From NCBI RefSeq assembly GCF_001704415.2, contig NC_030820.1, positions 2,716,501-2,780,500 on the forward strand: 64,000 nt of DNA, written 5' to 3'. The notes beneath the pieces were generated by a model. That model saw only the letters and a list, made by a program, of their open reading frames with translations. It made no database searches and was not told the origin of the DNA. The translations under genes were made by a program, and so were the position numbers. The stretch's first letter is position 1, and each line of letters begins with the position of its first letter. The stretch is from Capra hircus (Eukaryota > Chordata > Mammalia > Artiodactyla > Bovidae). Positions 45,918-57,716 of the stretch are shown piece after piece.

Positions 45918-47142
45918 TGTGAAACAGAGCAAGGCCCTGTGGTCCTTGCCACCCCACCCTGTCCTCCCCCTGCCTTTTGTCTGTGGAAAACTTGGGTCAA
46001 AGAATAAGTCTAATCAGAGAAATGAGAAATGAAGAAACAAAGAGAACAGTCAAAGGAGACCAAATAATAATAATATACTCATTAAGCATAGTCAAAGACC
46101 TTTAGTTCCTTCTCAAGGACTCTAGATAATATTATGAGCCAATTCCTGTGAGATGGCTTATAGATACTGAAACCACAAGTGGAGGAATTTAACTACATGA
46201 TGACCAGACTGTCTCCATGACATCAGCGGCCACAATTCTGAGAACTGGCCTCAAAGAAACGGAAACAGTCAGGCCCTGGAACTGAAGATTCAGTTCAGTT
46301 CAGTTCAGTCACTCAGTCGAGTCTGGCTCTTTGTGACCCTGTGAATCACAGCATGCCGGGACTCTCTGTCCATCACCAACTCCCAGAGTTTACCCAGACT
46401 CACTTTCATTGAGTCAGTGATGCCATCTAACCATCTCATCCTCAGTCGTCCCCTTCTCCTCCTGCCCCCAATCCCTCCCAGCATCAGAATCTTTTCCAAT
46501 GAGTCAACACTTCTCATCAGGTGGCCAAAGTACTGGAGCTTCAGCTTTAGCATCATTCCTTCCAAAGAAATCCCAGGGCTGATCTCCTTCAGAATGGACT
46601 GGTTTGATCTTCTTGCAGTCCAAGGGACTCTCAACAGTCTTCTCCAACACCACAGTTCAAAAGCCTTCTTCACAGTCCAACTCTCACATCCATACATGAC
46701 CACAGGAAAAACCACAGCCTTGACTAGACGGACCTTAGTCAGCAAAGTAATGTCTCTGCTTTTGAATATGCTATCTAGGTTGCTCATAACTTTCCTTCCA
46801 AGAAGTAAGCGTCTTTTAATTTCATGGCTGCAATCACCATCTGGAGTGATTTTGGAGCCCCCCAAAATAAAGTCCGACACTGTTTCCATTGTTTCCCCAT
46901 TTATTTCCCATGAAGTGATGAACTGAAGATTAACTATACCTAAAACAATCAAGATGACATCAGTCAGACCACCATTGACCAATTTCAAGATGACTGACAG
47001 ATGACTGTGCTGTTTCTGCATGTGGCCCCCCAACTCCCACCCCCAGTTGTCAGCATCTGAAATAAGGCAAACTTTCCTTTCCACTAACCTGGCTTGTTTA
47101 TTGGCTTTTAAGTGGTGAGCAGCTGGACCCCTTTAGGCAACA
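45918..47142. mobile_element. ERV LTR in a CHR SINE, itself split by BovB
   Basis: Starts TGTGAAACAG, ends AGGCAACA. Without the BovB insertion (46291-46931) it is about 584 bp. The 4-bp flanks (tgcg and tggg, one mismatch) fit a gammaretrovirus-like (class I) ERV, and the interrupted SINE continues on both sides. Contains ggcttgtttattggctttta near the right end. A solo LTR with no internal sequence; orientation not decided. Confidence 0.7.
46291..46919 (-). mobile_element. BovB 3' part (5'-truncated) inside the LTR
   Basis: From cagttcagttcagttcagtc to ttcccatgaagtgat. A perfect 12-bp duplication gaactgaagatt flanks it (46279-46290 and 46920-46931), proving insertion into the LTR. Minus-strand coding is open over most of 46305-46920, but the copy lacks the catalytic region. 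Confidence 0.96.
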
Positions 47143-47146
47143 TGGG

Positions 47147-47328
47147 GGCTTCTTGTGGTGGTGGGTTCTTTTTTTACAGCTCTAGGCGCGTGGACTGCAG
47201 TGGTCGTGGCACACAGGCTCAGTTGCCCTGCAACATGTGAAATCTTCCTGTACCAGGAATTGAACCTATGTCCCCTGCATTGGCAGGCAGATTCTTTACC
47301 ACTGGACCACCAGGAAAATCTTATTTTC
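47147..47328 (-). mobile_element. CHR-type SINE, right part
   Basis: agctctaggcgcgtggactg, tgtgaaatcttcctgtaccaggaattgaac, head complement ttctttaccactggaccaccagg. Continues the SINE broken at 45917. Confidence 0.85.
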
Positions 47329-49403
47329 CGTATATAACTGCCAACAAATGTTTTTAGTTTGAGAATTAACATATATCCTATTGACAGAGATTGATATAGT
47401 TCTGAAAAGTTTCTGCTTTATTCTTGACAACTTAAAAAACTTTCTTGAGACTTGCCTGAACATCTGTTGTCCACCAGTCCCAACTGGACAGTAACTGATT
47501 TGCTTTTTCTTTTCTTTCTGCTGTGAATGTGAATGTCAGTCCATCAGGAGCTCAAGTATCTCATTCCTTACATGAAACTGTACCCTATTAAACCAATTTG
47601 AAGGAGAGAATGAGAATCAATGAATAATTAGGTGTGCACGGGTGGGTGTGTGCCTGTCCCAAGTGTGTACATATATTTGAAATGAGAACTTCAGGACAAT
47701 CCTGATATTTATTTGGTCAAAAGACTTATATTCCTAAATGTTCAACCCTAACTCCTCTCAGTCCTCTTAAAATATAAACTCGGGCCAGATAGTCTGCGGT
47801 CTGTGACATTAACAGAAGTGGAAAGAGACGCAGGATGGAATCTGAAAGTAATGGAAGGAAACAGTGAGGTGGCTGCTAAATGTTAGATGTAAAGATAGAT
47901 GATGCAGCCCTTTCCATTTTGATTTCATTTTCTTCATCTATTGATCAAGTGAGATTCCAGATGATCTGTAGGTCAGGTACTTCCTAGAAATAACAACTCC
48001 AGGGCTAATAGTCCTTGTCTTTGCCCTAGGACTGAAACCCGTCTGCCTAGCACAAACCAACAGAAACCAACTTTCCTGTCATTATCATAAGCCTCTTGGA
48101 AGCTTATGGTAACTGGTAATATTTATCATTGGAATTAAAGCTAATTAAGTCTCATCGCTAATCTGGAAATATAGGTACTTCTAGGACAGTATGCTGAAGA
48201 GGACTGCAGAAGGAATTTTGAGTCTGTGATATATAAATCACTATATATACCATTGCTGTATCATGATTCCCTGGTCTGGCTTCTCAAAATCTAATTGTAC
48301 CCTAAGATCTGATAGTTTGCTGTTTCCTGTTAATGAGACAATTAGTAATAAATATTTTTATTAGTCTTATAGTGATTCAAGAGTAGATGATTAATTGAAG
48401 AAAAGGTCTCAGGAGAAAAAGAATGAGGAAACCGAATCAGAATAGGACAAATAAAGTAAGCAAGGACATGGGCTCAGCTGAAATCTGGTCTTGTTTGATC
48501 ACACAGGGAGCTCTGGAGCATGAGGTGTAACATTCTCCCCCAGTCTTTTGTATCCCACCCCTGTGCCCATCAGTTGCTGACTGTGGGGTGTCCTTCTTCT
48601 GTGGGTTTATAACCTCCCACAGAAGATGGCTCCCATTGACTGAAGGCAACGCTATCCTGCTGGGAGCCACTGACAACCAGTATTTAAAGAAGTTGGTACA
48701 TGGGAGCACCAGCCTGATGGTAGGATAAGAAAGCATCCACCACACTCCCTTTTCTCTTTTCCATCTGGGAAACCTTCCTGCTTGCTTTCTTCTATAGTAT
48801 TTTTTCATATCCCCTTTCATTTTTCCTTAGTACTCATGCTCTTCTTTGTTCTACTCCTAAAAGTTATGAATGACTGCATTATTCCCAACCTGTGAAGGAG
48901 TAATGGTATCAGGAGAGAATAGAATTCTGAGTTTTTTGATCAAAGCACAGTGTCCTGGGACCCTTTTGGTCTTGTGCAACTGACAACAGTCTTCTAAGTC
49001 TACCTGTTTTGGCTTCTATTGGCTGTGCTATAAACAGTTTGGAATAGGAACTGTCATGTTTGTCTTTCTTACTTCCAGCCTCTAGTGTGGTTCCTAGCAC
49101 AGAGCAGACATTCAGTGAGAGCTAATGAGTAACTGAACAAATGGTGGAGGTGAATTTTGAGATATGAACCTTCACTGTGTGAATCCTAAGATTCAAAAAG
49201 ACTTAAAAGTTTTTGAAGGTCAGGCAAGTAATGTAAATGAGTGAAAGAGTGGTTGGAGAGCCCATACAGCATCCCACGCGGCAACAACTAATCAAATAGT
49301 GGGAGCTGGTTGGGAATGCTGGCCTAGATATTTTGGTATTTTTTGTCAAAAAAAAATCCAGAAATGTCTTTGTTTTTGAATGTTATCAACTAACTAAAAA
49401 GCA
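47329..49403. other. Unassigned sequence, no gene recognised
   Basis: A 2-kb stretch without recognisable young repeats. A 127-codon minus frame (48437-48820) has no domain I know. 49070-49140 (ggttcctagcacagagcagac ... gagtaactgaacaaatgg) resembles an L2/MIR end. Confidence 0.5.
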
Positions 49404-50455
49404 AATAACTCCATACTGGTGAGAATGGCCATCATCAAAAAATCTACAAATGCTGGAGAGGATGTGGAGAAAAAGGAATCCTTTTGTTGTTGGTGGGAAT
49501 GTAAATTGGTATAGCCACCATGGAGAACAGCAACTGTGAAAGTTCTTTAAAAACAAAAACAAAAAACTAGAGCTTCCCTTTATCCAACAATCTTAGTCCT
49601 GGGCATATATCCAGAGAAAACACTATACTTCAAAAAGATACATTCACACTAATATTCATAGCAGCACTATTTAAAATAGTCAAGACACAATTTAGGAAAC
49701 AACCTAAATATCCATCAACAGAGGAATGGATAAAGAACACGTGGTACATACATGCAATGGAATATTACTCAGCCAGAAACAGAATGTTGCTGTTTAGTCC
49801 TTAAGTCATGTCTGACTCTTTTGTGACCATATGGACTGTAACCTGACAGGCCTCTCTATCCATGGGATTTCCCAGGCAAGCAAACTGAAGTGGGTTGCCA
49901 TTTCCTTCTGCAGGGGATCTTCCCAAACCATGGATCAAACCCTCATCTCCTGTATCACAGGTAGATCATTTACCACTGAGCCATCTGGGAAACCACTATA
50001 AAAAATGAAATATTGCCATTTGCAGCAACATGGATGTACCCAGAGATTACCATACTAAGTGAAGTAACTCAGAGGAAGAGAAATATCATATGACATCACT
50101 GATACATGGAATTTCTAAAAAAATATATACAAATGAAGTTATTTACAAAACAGAAGCAGGTCCACAGACATGGAAAACAGAGAGTATGGTTACCAAAACA
50201 GGAAAGCAGTGTGGATAAATTAAGAGTTTGGGACGAACACTTACACACTACTATATAGAAAGGTAACCAACAGGGATCTACTGTATAGCACAGGGAACTA
50301 TCCTCAATATCTGTGATAACCAAATGAGAAAGGAATCTAAAGAAGAATGAGTAGAATGAATATATGTGCAACTGAATCATTCTGCTATACACCTGAAACT
50401 AACATGTTGTAACACTGTAAATCAACTACACTTCAGTAAGAAAAAAAAAAAAAAA
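49404..50455 (+). mobile_element. L1 3' end (ORF2 C-terminus and 3' UTR) with nested SINE
   Basis: Begins aactccatactggtgagaatgg, passes the ORF2 C-terminal coding (aatgctggagaggatgtggag, gttggtgggaatg), atggaatattactcagcc, then 3' UTR (aactatcctcaatatctgtg, acctgaaactaacatgttgt) and a poly(A) tail (50440-50455). A SINE interrupts it at 49783-49996. Confidence 0.92.
49783..49996 (-). mobile_element. Bov-tA-type SINE in L1
   Basis: Antisense: gttgctgtttagtccttaag left, ccaggcaagcaaactgaagt centre, ccatctgggaaacc right. The L1 sequence continues after it (tataaaaaatgaaatattgcc). Confidence 0.9.
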
Positions 50456-50757
50456 GAAAATCAAACAACTAACATTGTTAGGACCAAGCAATGCATTTAT
50501 GAACTGAACTTCACATGAAACCTTTCAGCTTTGGCCTCTGCATTGGAGCATGTCCTTATTGATGATTACCATTTTGTTTTTCCTGTTGGATTAATAACAT
50601 AAAGTGAAGAAATGGACAGCAATATTCTCTATCATCTTCTACTAATCAAAAGTAGCTCAAACAAGAGCACCTTTTTCCCCTCCAAGGAAACTCACTTTTG
50701 AGGCCTTTTCTGTACCCGTGACACCTTCTTATCTTCCTTTCTTTACTCCTGTCTATG

Positions 50758-51034
50758 CTGCTGCTGCTGCTGCTAAGTCGCTTCAGTCGTGTCTGACTCT
50801 GTGCGACCCCATAGATGGCAGCCCACCAGGCTCCCCCGTCCCTGGGATTCTCCAGGCAAGAATACTGGAGTGGGTTGCCATTTCCTTCTCCGATGTATGA
50901 AAGTGAAAAGTGAAAGTTAAGTCGCTTAGTCGTGTCTGACTCTTAGTGACCCCATGTACTGCAGCCTACCAGGCTCCTCTGCCCATGGGATTTTCCAGGC
51001 AAGAGTACTGGAGTGGGGTGCCATTGCCTTCTTC
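50758..51034 (-). mobile_element. BOV-A2 SINE (two-unit)
   Basis: (ctg)5 start, first unit to about 50890 (ccatttccttctccgatgta), linker gaaagtgaaaagtgaaag, second unit to 51034 (gagtggggtgccattgcc). Antisense BOV-A2. Confidence 0.95.
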
Positions 51035-51480
51035 CATACTTACATGTTATTTTTCTTAGGGCTTCAGTTCCTCTGCCGTCTTGTGACGTCTTCTAGAAAC
51101 CTTGAGATTGTCTACGATTATACTTCAAAAGGGGTCTGAGAATACCTATAAACTCTTTCGCAAAATTGTGTGTATGTATTTATGTTCATGTTTATGAGGA
51201 AGAATTTGTAATTTCTATTAGATTCTAAAAGTAGTAGCCCTGTTGAAGCCTCATCTACATTTGGCTCTATCTTGCAGTTACATCATAATATGTTCCCTTC
51301 CCTTCATCTAAAAATATTTTAGTGGATCCTCACTGCCTTCAAAATAAAATGCAGATTTGTTTTGAGCACTTGCACCCTCTGTTTCACCAACTGTAACTAT
51401 TCACAGTCTCAGGTTCACTCCTGCTTCCATGTATGCACATATCTCACTGACCTTCTCATCACTTCTCACCTGTAAGCACA
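51035..51480. other. Unassigned sequence
   Basis: No repeat or exon recognised. Confidence 0.4.
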
Positions 51481-52414
51481 TCAGTTCACTTCAGTGCTCA
51501 GTCGTGTTTAACTATTTGAGACTCCATGGACTGCAGCACACCAGGCTTCCCTGTCTACCACCAACTCCTGGAGCTCACTCAAACTCATATCCATAGAGTC
51601 AGTGATGCCATCAAACCATCTCATCCTCTGTTGTCCCCTTCTCCTCCTGACCTCAATCTTTCCCAGCATCAGGGTCTTTTCAAATGAGTCAGTACTTTGC
51701 ATCAAGCGGCCAAAGTATTGGAGCTTCAGCTTCAGCATCAGTCCTTCCAATGAATATTCAGGACTGATTTTCTTTAGGATGGACTGGTTGGATCTCCTTG
51801 CAGTCCAAGGGACTCTCAAGAGTCTTCTCCAACATCACAGCTCAAAAGCATCAATTCTTTGGCTCTCAGCTTTCTTTATAGTCCAGCTCTCACATCCATA
51901 CATGACTACTGGAAAAACCATAGCTCTGACAAGATAGACCTTTGTCGGAAAAGTAATGTCTCTGCTTTATAATATGCTATCGAGGTTGGTCATAACTTTT
52001 CTTCTGAGGAGCAAGTGTCTTAATTTCATGGCTGCAGTCACCACCTGCAGTGATTTTGAAGCCCAAGAAAATAAAGCCTGTCACTGTTGCTACTGTTTCC
52101 CCATCTATTTGCTATGAAGTGGTGGGACCAGCTGCCATGATCTTAGTTTTTTGAAGGTTGAGTTTTAAGCCAACTTTTTCACTCTCCTTTTTCACTTTCG
52201 TCAAGTTTCTTTAGTTCTTCACTTTCTGCCATAAGGGTACTGTCATCTGTGCATCTGAGGTTATTGATATTTCTCCAAGCAATCTTGATTCCAGCGTGTG
52301 CTTCAACCAGCCCAGTATTTTGCATGATGCATTCTGCATGTAAGTTAAACAAGCAAGGTGACAATATACAGGCTTGAGGTACTCCAAATTGGGACTGGTT
52401 CCCAATTTGGAACC
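51481..52414 (-). mobile_element. BovB LINE, 3' part, split by an LTR
   Basis: Antisense BovB from a diverged tail (cagttcacttcagtgctcag) to the palm region at 52414. The catalytic box reads CTDD in RCTDDSTLMAE (near 52240-52255), so Tyr and Ala are replaced. It ends in tttggaacc, and the same copy resumes at 53638. Confidence 0.94.
52384..52410. repeat. Perfect 11-bp inverted repeat (5-nt loop)
   Basis: ccaaattggga (52384-52394), loop ctggt, then tcccaatttgg (52400-52410). The right arm fits the BovB consensus; the left arm replaces the usual ccttttcc-type sequence. Confidence 0.95.
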
Positions 52415-53637
52415 TGCCGGGGTCCAGCCCCGGTGGATCCAGGGAATTTGAAGTGGGGACGGCGTTGGCGAGGAAAGACTTATTTGTTTATTAATATGAT
52501 TAGATTAAGAAACAATGGTATAGTAGGAAAATTAAGTAGAGAAAAAGGGCTGAATAACTTGGATTATGTGGAAGACCAATAAAGTTCCAGACAAGGAACT
52601 TGCACCATCTATGTTAGGCCACCGGCGACCGTTTGAATATCAGAGAGTGCCCCGCCTTGGGCTCTCTCTTATGGATCTTAGAAGCCGGGACAAATAAGTA
52701 GACATAATGAGCCTCCCTGCTCCAGATGGGAATTCAGCCAGAAAAAGAAAAGAACGACATGGGGAAGCCCAGCATCCGTGCAAGACTCCAAAAACTATTT
52801 TTCAAAATCAGCTTATATACCTCAAGTTGTACATAAAGAAATAGAGTTATGCAGGGGCAGCAGTCCTACCCTCATTGAGACAAGGCTTTCTTTTTGCATA
52901 CCCTCCCATATACAAAAGGTCTCAGGTGGTTTACATTATCTTCTGGCCAAGAAGCTTGTTAACATTTTTATGGCTCTCTTCCTGGATAATTGTCCAGAAA
53001 ACTCCTTTTCCCTAGAAGTGTTTTTTCTTTACTCTGCATCACCCTCAAAGTACAAAAAAGTTACATTCCTATAGAACAAAGGTGCAATGGGTTATAATAA
53101 AGAAAGTACTTAACTCAAAGATCTAGTGTTGCTAATACCAGGTCTACTACCTGTTTTTCTATATACCAACTATACCTAAAAATAAAAGATATGAAAATTT
53201 GGCAGCAAGTATTGGCTCAACAAATGAAACCTTTAATCAGTCCTATTCTAATGATTTTGACTCCTCAGAAGCCTCGACATTCCTAGGATGTTTTAAGGTG
53301 GGAGGCCTCAAACAATCACATGCGCAGCTGTACAGGCAGGCTAGAAAGCCATCAGAGGGGTTTTTGGATTGAAACACTCGTATTATGCCCAGGAGATTTA
53401 CTATCTAAAAGCTCTAAATTTTTCCAGAAAAAGGTGGTGGGGGGACAGTCCCCTGTTAATGACAGAAGAGTAGGTGGAAAGCATAACACAGTAAAGCAGG
53501 CAGACTCTGGTCTTGGGGGGTGGATGCTCAGGAATTTCCAGGGGGAATCCCTGAAGCCAAACACATCCTTGCGTTTTGTCATGCTTCCTTCCGCATGACC
53601 TTGTCATGGGTGGGATTCCTTACGCTGGCTCCCGACA
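52415..53637 (-). mobile_element. Solo ERV LTR (class II/ERVK-like) in BovB
   Basis: On the minus strand it starts TGTCGGGAGCCAGCG and ends GGGGCTGGACCCCGGCA, 1223 bp with TG...CA ends. Flanks ggaacc (52409-52414) and ggaaac (53638-53643) are a 6-bp duplication with one mismatch, typical of betaretrovirus-like ERVs, and BovB continues on both sides. A poly(A) signal AATAAA is at 52492-52487 on the minus strand, near the LTR 3' end. It resembles the cattle BTLTR1 family. No internal sequence remains. Confidence 0.88.
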
Positions 53638-55478
53638 GGAAACAGTCTGTTGTTCCATGTCCCATTCTAACTGTTGCTTCTTGACCTGCATACAGATTTC
53701 TCAGGAGGCAGGTAAAGTGATCTGGTATTCTCATTTCTTTAAGACTCTTCCACAACTTGTTGTGATCCACACAGTCAAAGACTTTGGCATAGTCAATAAA
53801 GCAGAAGTAGATGTTTTTCTAAAACTCTCTTGCTTCTTCAATGATCCAACAGATGCTGGCAATTTGATCTCTGGTTCCTCTGCCTTTTCTAAATCCAACT
53901 TGAATATCTGGAAGTTCATGGTTCATGTACTATTGAAGTCTGGCTTGGAGAATTTTGAGAATTGCTTTACTAGCATGTGAGCTGAGTGCAATCATTCAGT
54001 AGTTTGAACATTCTTTGGCATTGCCTTTCTTTGGGATTGGAATGAAAACTGACCTTTTCCAGTCCTGTGGCCACTGCTGAGTTCTCTAAATTTGCTGGCA
54101 TATTGAGTGCAGCGCTTTCACAGCATCATCTTTCAGGATTTGAAATATCTCAACTGGAATTCCATCACCTCCTCTAGCTCTTTTCTTAGTGATGCTTTCT
54201 AAGGCCCACTTGACTTCACAGTCTAGGATGTTTGGCTCTAGCTGAGTGATCACACCATCGTGATTATCTGGGTCAGGAAGATCTGTTTTGGTATAGTTTT
54301 CCTGTGTATTCTCACAAACTCTTCTTAATATCTTCTTCTTCTGTTAGGTCTGTACCATTTCTGTCCTTCATTGCACCCTTCTTTGCATGAAATGTTCCCT
54401 TGGTATCTCTAATTTTCTTGAAGTGATCTCAGTCTTTTCCCATTCTATTGTTCTTCCTCTATCTTTACATTGAACACTAAGGAAGGCTTTCTTATCTCTC
54501 CTTGCTATTCTTTGGAACTCTGCATTCAAATGGGTATATCTTTCCTTTTCTCCTTTGCCTTCAGCTGCTCTTCTTTTCTCAGCTATTTGAAAGGCCTCCT
54601 CAGACAACCATGTTGCCTTTTTGCATTTCTTTTTCTTTGGAATGGTCTTGATCCCTGTCTCCTGTACAATGTAATGAACCTCCATCCATAGTTCTTCAGG
54701 CACTTTATCTATCAGATCTAATCCCTTGTATCTATTTGTCACTTCCACTGTATACAATCATAAGGGATTTGATTTAGGTCATACCTGAATGGTCTAGTGA
54801 TGTTCCCTACTTTCTTCAACTTAAGTCTGAATTTGGCAATAAAGAGTTCATGATCTGAGCCACAGTCAGCTCCTGGTCTTGTTTTTGTTGACTGTATAGA
54901 GCTCCATCTTTGGCTGCAAATAATTTAATCAATCTGATTTCAGTATTGACCATCTAGAGATGTCCATGTGGAGAGTCATCTCTTGTGTTGTTGGAAGAGG
55001 GTGTTTGCTATGACCAGTGCATTCTCTTGGCAAAACTCTGTTAGCCTTTGCCCCACTTCATTTTGTATTCTAAGACCAAAGTTGACTCTTATTCCAGTCT
55101 TTGGAGTAATTTTTGATTTCCTTCTTTTGCATTCCAGTCCCCTGTGATGAGGAGGCCATCATTTTTTGGTGTTAGTTCTATAAGGTCTTGAAGGTCTTCA
55201 TAGAACCATTCAACTTCAGCTTCTTTGGCATTAGTAGTTGGGGCATAGACTTGGATTACTATGATATTGAATGGTTTGCCTTGGAAACGAACAGAGATCA
55301 TTCTGTCATTTTTGAGATTGCACCCAAATACTGCATTTCAGACTCTTTTGTTGACTATGAGGGCTACTCCATTTTTTCTAAGGGATTCTATCCCACAGTA
55401 GTAGATATGATGGTCATCTGAATTAAATTCTCCCATTCTGGTCCATTTTAGTTCACTGATTCTGAAAATGTTGATGCC
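53638..55478 (-). mobile_element. BovB LINE, 5' part, after the LTR
   Basis: Continues from agtctgttgttccatgtccc through RT fingers, linker and endonuclease to ctggtccattttagttcact and beyond (near 55478). Together with 51481-52414 it is a near-complete copy, about 2.8 kb. Confidence 0.94.
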
Positions 55479-56696
55479 ACCGACCCATATGCACATAGAT
55501 GGCTCATATTCATCCTTGGGAAGAGTTTGATCTAGAAGCAGATTCTAAGACAAGGATTCAACTGTTAGAGTTTATTCGGGAGTTAATGCCAGAAAGCACA
55601 GGTAAAAAGCCAGAATGGAAGAAATCCTGTGAAAGGTGTATTATCAAGCCAGTTGCCACTGTGGGCAATTAGCAAAATTCCATCCCACTGATGACCTCTA
55701 GGAGACAACATAGAACAACTCCAGAGCTAGCTATGAAGCAAAAAAGGTAAGGTATTTATGCAACAGCTCCTGGAAGTCACTGTTCTTGGGGGGGACTTCC
55801 TGCAGCAACTGCATGTGTCCCGTGGCTGAGGAAAAAAAGCCTTCAAGTGTTGTGTCTTAGGTTTTCCCTCTAAATAGCTTGTAGCATAGAAGTGAATGCT
55901 GAGGGTATGAGGACAGGGTAATGTCAGTTTCACTACAAAATCTGAACTGTACAGACTCCCCTGTAAACATACCCAATCAAAGTAAACTAAGCCAAGAGAC
56001 ATTCTCAAAAGATCATTCTCCCTCACTTGAGTTATGTAACTCTTTATTTGCCCTCTTAGTGACCTATGACAACTTCTATAAATATATTAGCTACATAATT
56101 GAGAAAATATTTATTAAACTGATGCCCCAGACTGGGTATTGTGCTAGGCAATGAGGACGTAGCAGTGAAAATGGCAGGTGTCCAACCATCAATTACAGGA
56201 GTGATGACTATCACACAACAATAACTAGTTGACTATTTGTCTGCATCCAAGACTAAACACTATCTTTTGTGCGTTAATTCTTAGGCCTTACTCATTATCT
56301 GGCACAAAGTGTACAGTCAATAAATGCTGATCAGTGATGAGTGAATAAATGAAGTACATTCTTCATGCTTATCTGAAGCCTTTCATTTGGAAATTGTGAG
56401 CATGTGGAACAATTCCAAGTTGAACTGGGCATTGAAATTCTACCAATAAGCACAGATCTTGGAAATCACTGCCTTATTTTGGACATGTCACCTTGACTGG
56501 AGGCTTTAGTAATCCATACCTAGCTGTAACCCAGAAGGAACGTTCCATACAATTGCAAATAGCATGGTTTTGGTGGTTTTTTTTTTTCAGTAAACTCAAA
56601 GCAACCCAACTTTGCAGGCAGAATCACTGCAATTGATCAGCTGTAAATAAATTCAGACCTAATAGACAGCCTTTTAATCTTTAAAATAATTCCCAA
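55479..56696. other. Unassigned sequence, ancient repeat motif
   Basis: 56120-56185 (ccagactgggtattgtgctaggcaatgagg) and 56280-56350 (tggcacaaagtgtacagtca ... gtgaataaatgaa) look like very old mammalian repeats. A T-run is at 56579-56588. No gene seen. Confidence 0.4.
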
Positions 56697-57103
56697 TGTG
56701 AAACATGAGGGTTAAGCCAGCTCCGCGTATGCAGCCTTAGGCACGTCCCTAAGCTCCCTGTCCCCCCCCTGAAGAATTTACTACCTTAAGGCTCCGGACG
56801 TCTCGTCTTGCAACATTTCATAGAAGATAGATTAGCTTATTGATAGAAGATAGATTATCTATTTGTGATCTGCACACAATGGTAAGGTCTTGTGATTGTA
56901 TCTGGAGATTAATATACAATCTTGTGAATGTCAGAAGTCACGTACTTTATCCTATATATACTGCAGCACAATAAAGGAAGGCATCAGCCATTTTGGTCTG
57001 ATCCTCTCAACCCCATCTTTTGTCTCTCTCTTATTTTTCTTAGCGGGACGCTCCGTTCTCTCCCTGTGCAGGTGCGACTCTTGCTTGTGCTGGCCGCGGC
57101 ACA
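56697..57103 (+). mobile_element. ERV LTR (betaretrovirus/ERVK-like)
   Basis: From TGTGAAACATG to CGCGGCACA, 407 bp. TATA-like tatatata is at 56953-56960 and AATAAA at 56970-56975, followed by R-U5-like tctcaaccccatcttttgtc and gcgggacgctccgttctctcc. The closeness of TATA and AATAAA fits the short-R layout of betaretroviral LTRs. No clear target duplication found, and no internal sequence follows. Confidence 0.75.
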
Positions 57104-57577
57104 ACTGCAGTGATTCAGCGCACATGCATGCAAACCAGAGTAGAATCACTTCCTGACCTTCTGGTGAAGGGAAGTGCAATATAATATATGGAGAACTTTC
57201 TTGATTATTTTATCTTTTATAACTGAATTTTTCTTAAGAAGAAATGCAGTCTAACATAAAAAGTCTAAAGAAATATTTTCAGACAAGAATGGAAGTTCCA
57301 TCATGTTTGTCTAGAGGCTTGTTAAGAGTCACACAATCAAAGACAGTGCTGAAGAAAAAGGCATTTGAATTATTCTACGAATATAACTCTACTCTTTATT
57401 TCCACTTACTACTATTTTTCTGGAGATGTCTTGATATGCAAATAAACTCATTTTACTAAACAGTGTTGTGATCGAGTGAGCCACCTGTTGGTCATTGCTG
57501 ACAACTGAACCATAATTGGGTTACAATTTTGTTTTCCACATGACTTGCTGCTGGAATACACTGCAGAGCACTGGTTA
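57104..57577. other. Unassigned sequence
   Basis: No repeat or exon recognised. Confidence 0.4.
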
Positions 57578-57716
57578 TTGAACTTTGATGTGTCTCAGGA
57601 TCACCTGAAGAACTAATACAGAATACACAGCACTGTGTTTCTTATAGCAGGACAGGGACTGGCTCTTTGTATTTTTACCAAGTTCTCACACCCACTGAAG
57701 ATTGAGAATCACTGCT
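57578..57716 (-). mobile_element. MER5-type hAT DNA transposon relic
   Basis: gaactttgatgtgtctcaggatcacctga and ccaagttctcacacccac, ending ttgagaatcactg, the MER5 terminal inverted repeat. A SINE lies immediately to the right. Confidence 0.65.

Larger units (their letters stand above)
51508..55440 (-). pseudogene. BovB endonuclease-RT polyprotein relic, split by LTR
   Basis: The best endonuclease remnant in the window is the open piece 55089-55301: MISVRFQGKPFNIIVIQVYA, then GDWNAKEG (near 55120-55145) with the conserved Asp and Asn. The linker is in 54368-54757. RT pieces are 53579-53770, 53731-53919 and 52179-52364 (CTDD box); the C-terminal part is 51508-51819. Frameshifts, stops, the CTDD substitution and the LTR insertion all inactivate it. 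Confidence 0.9.
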
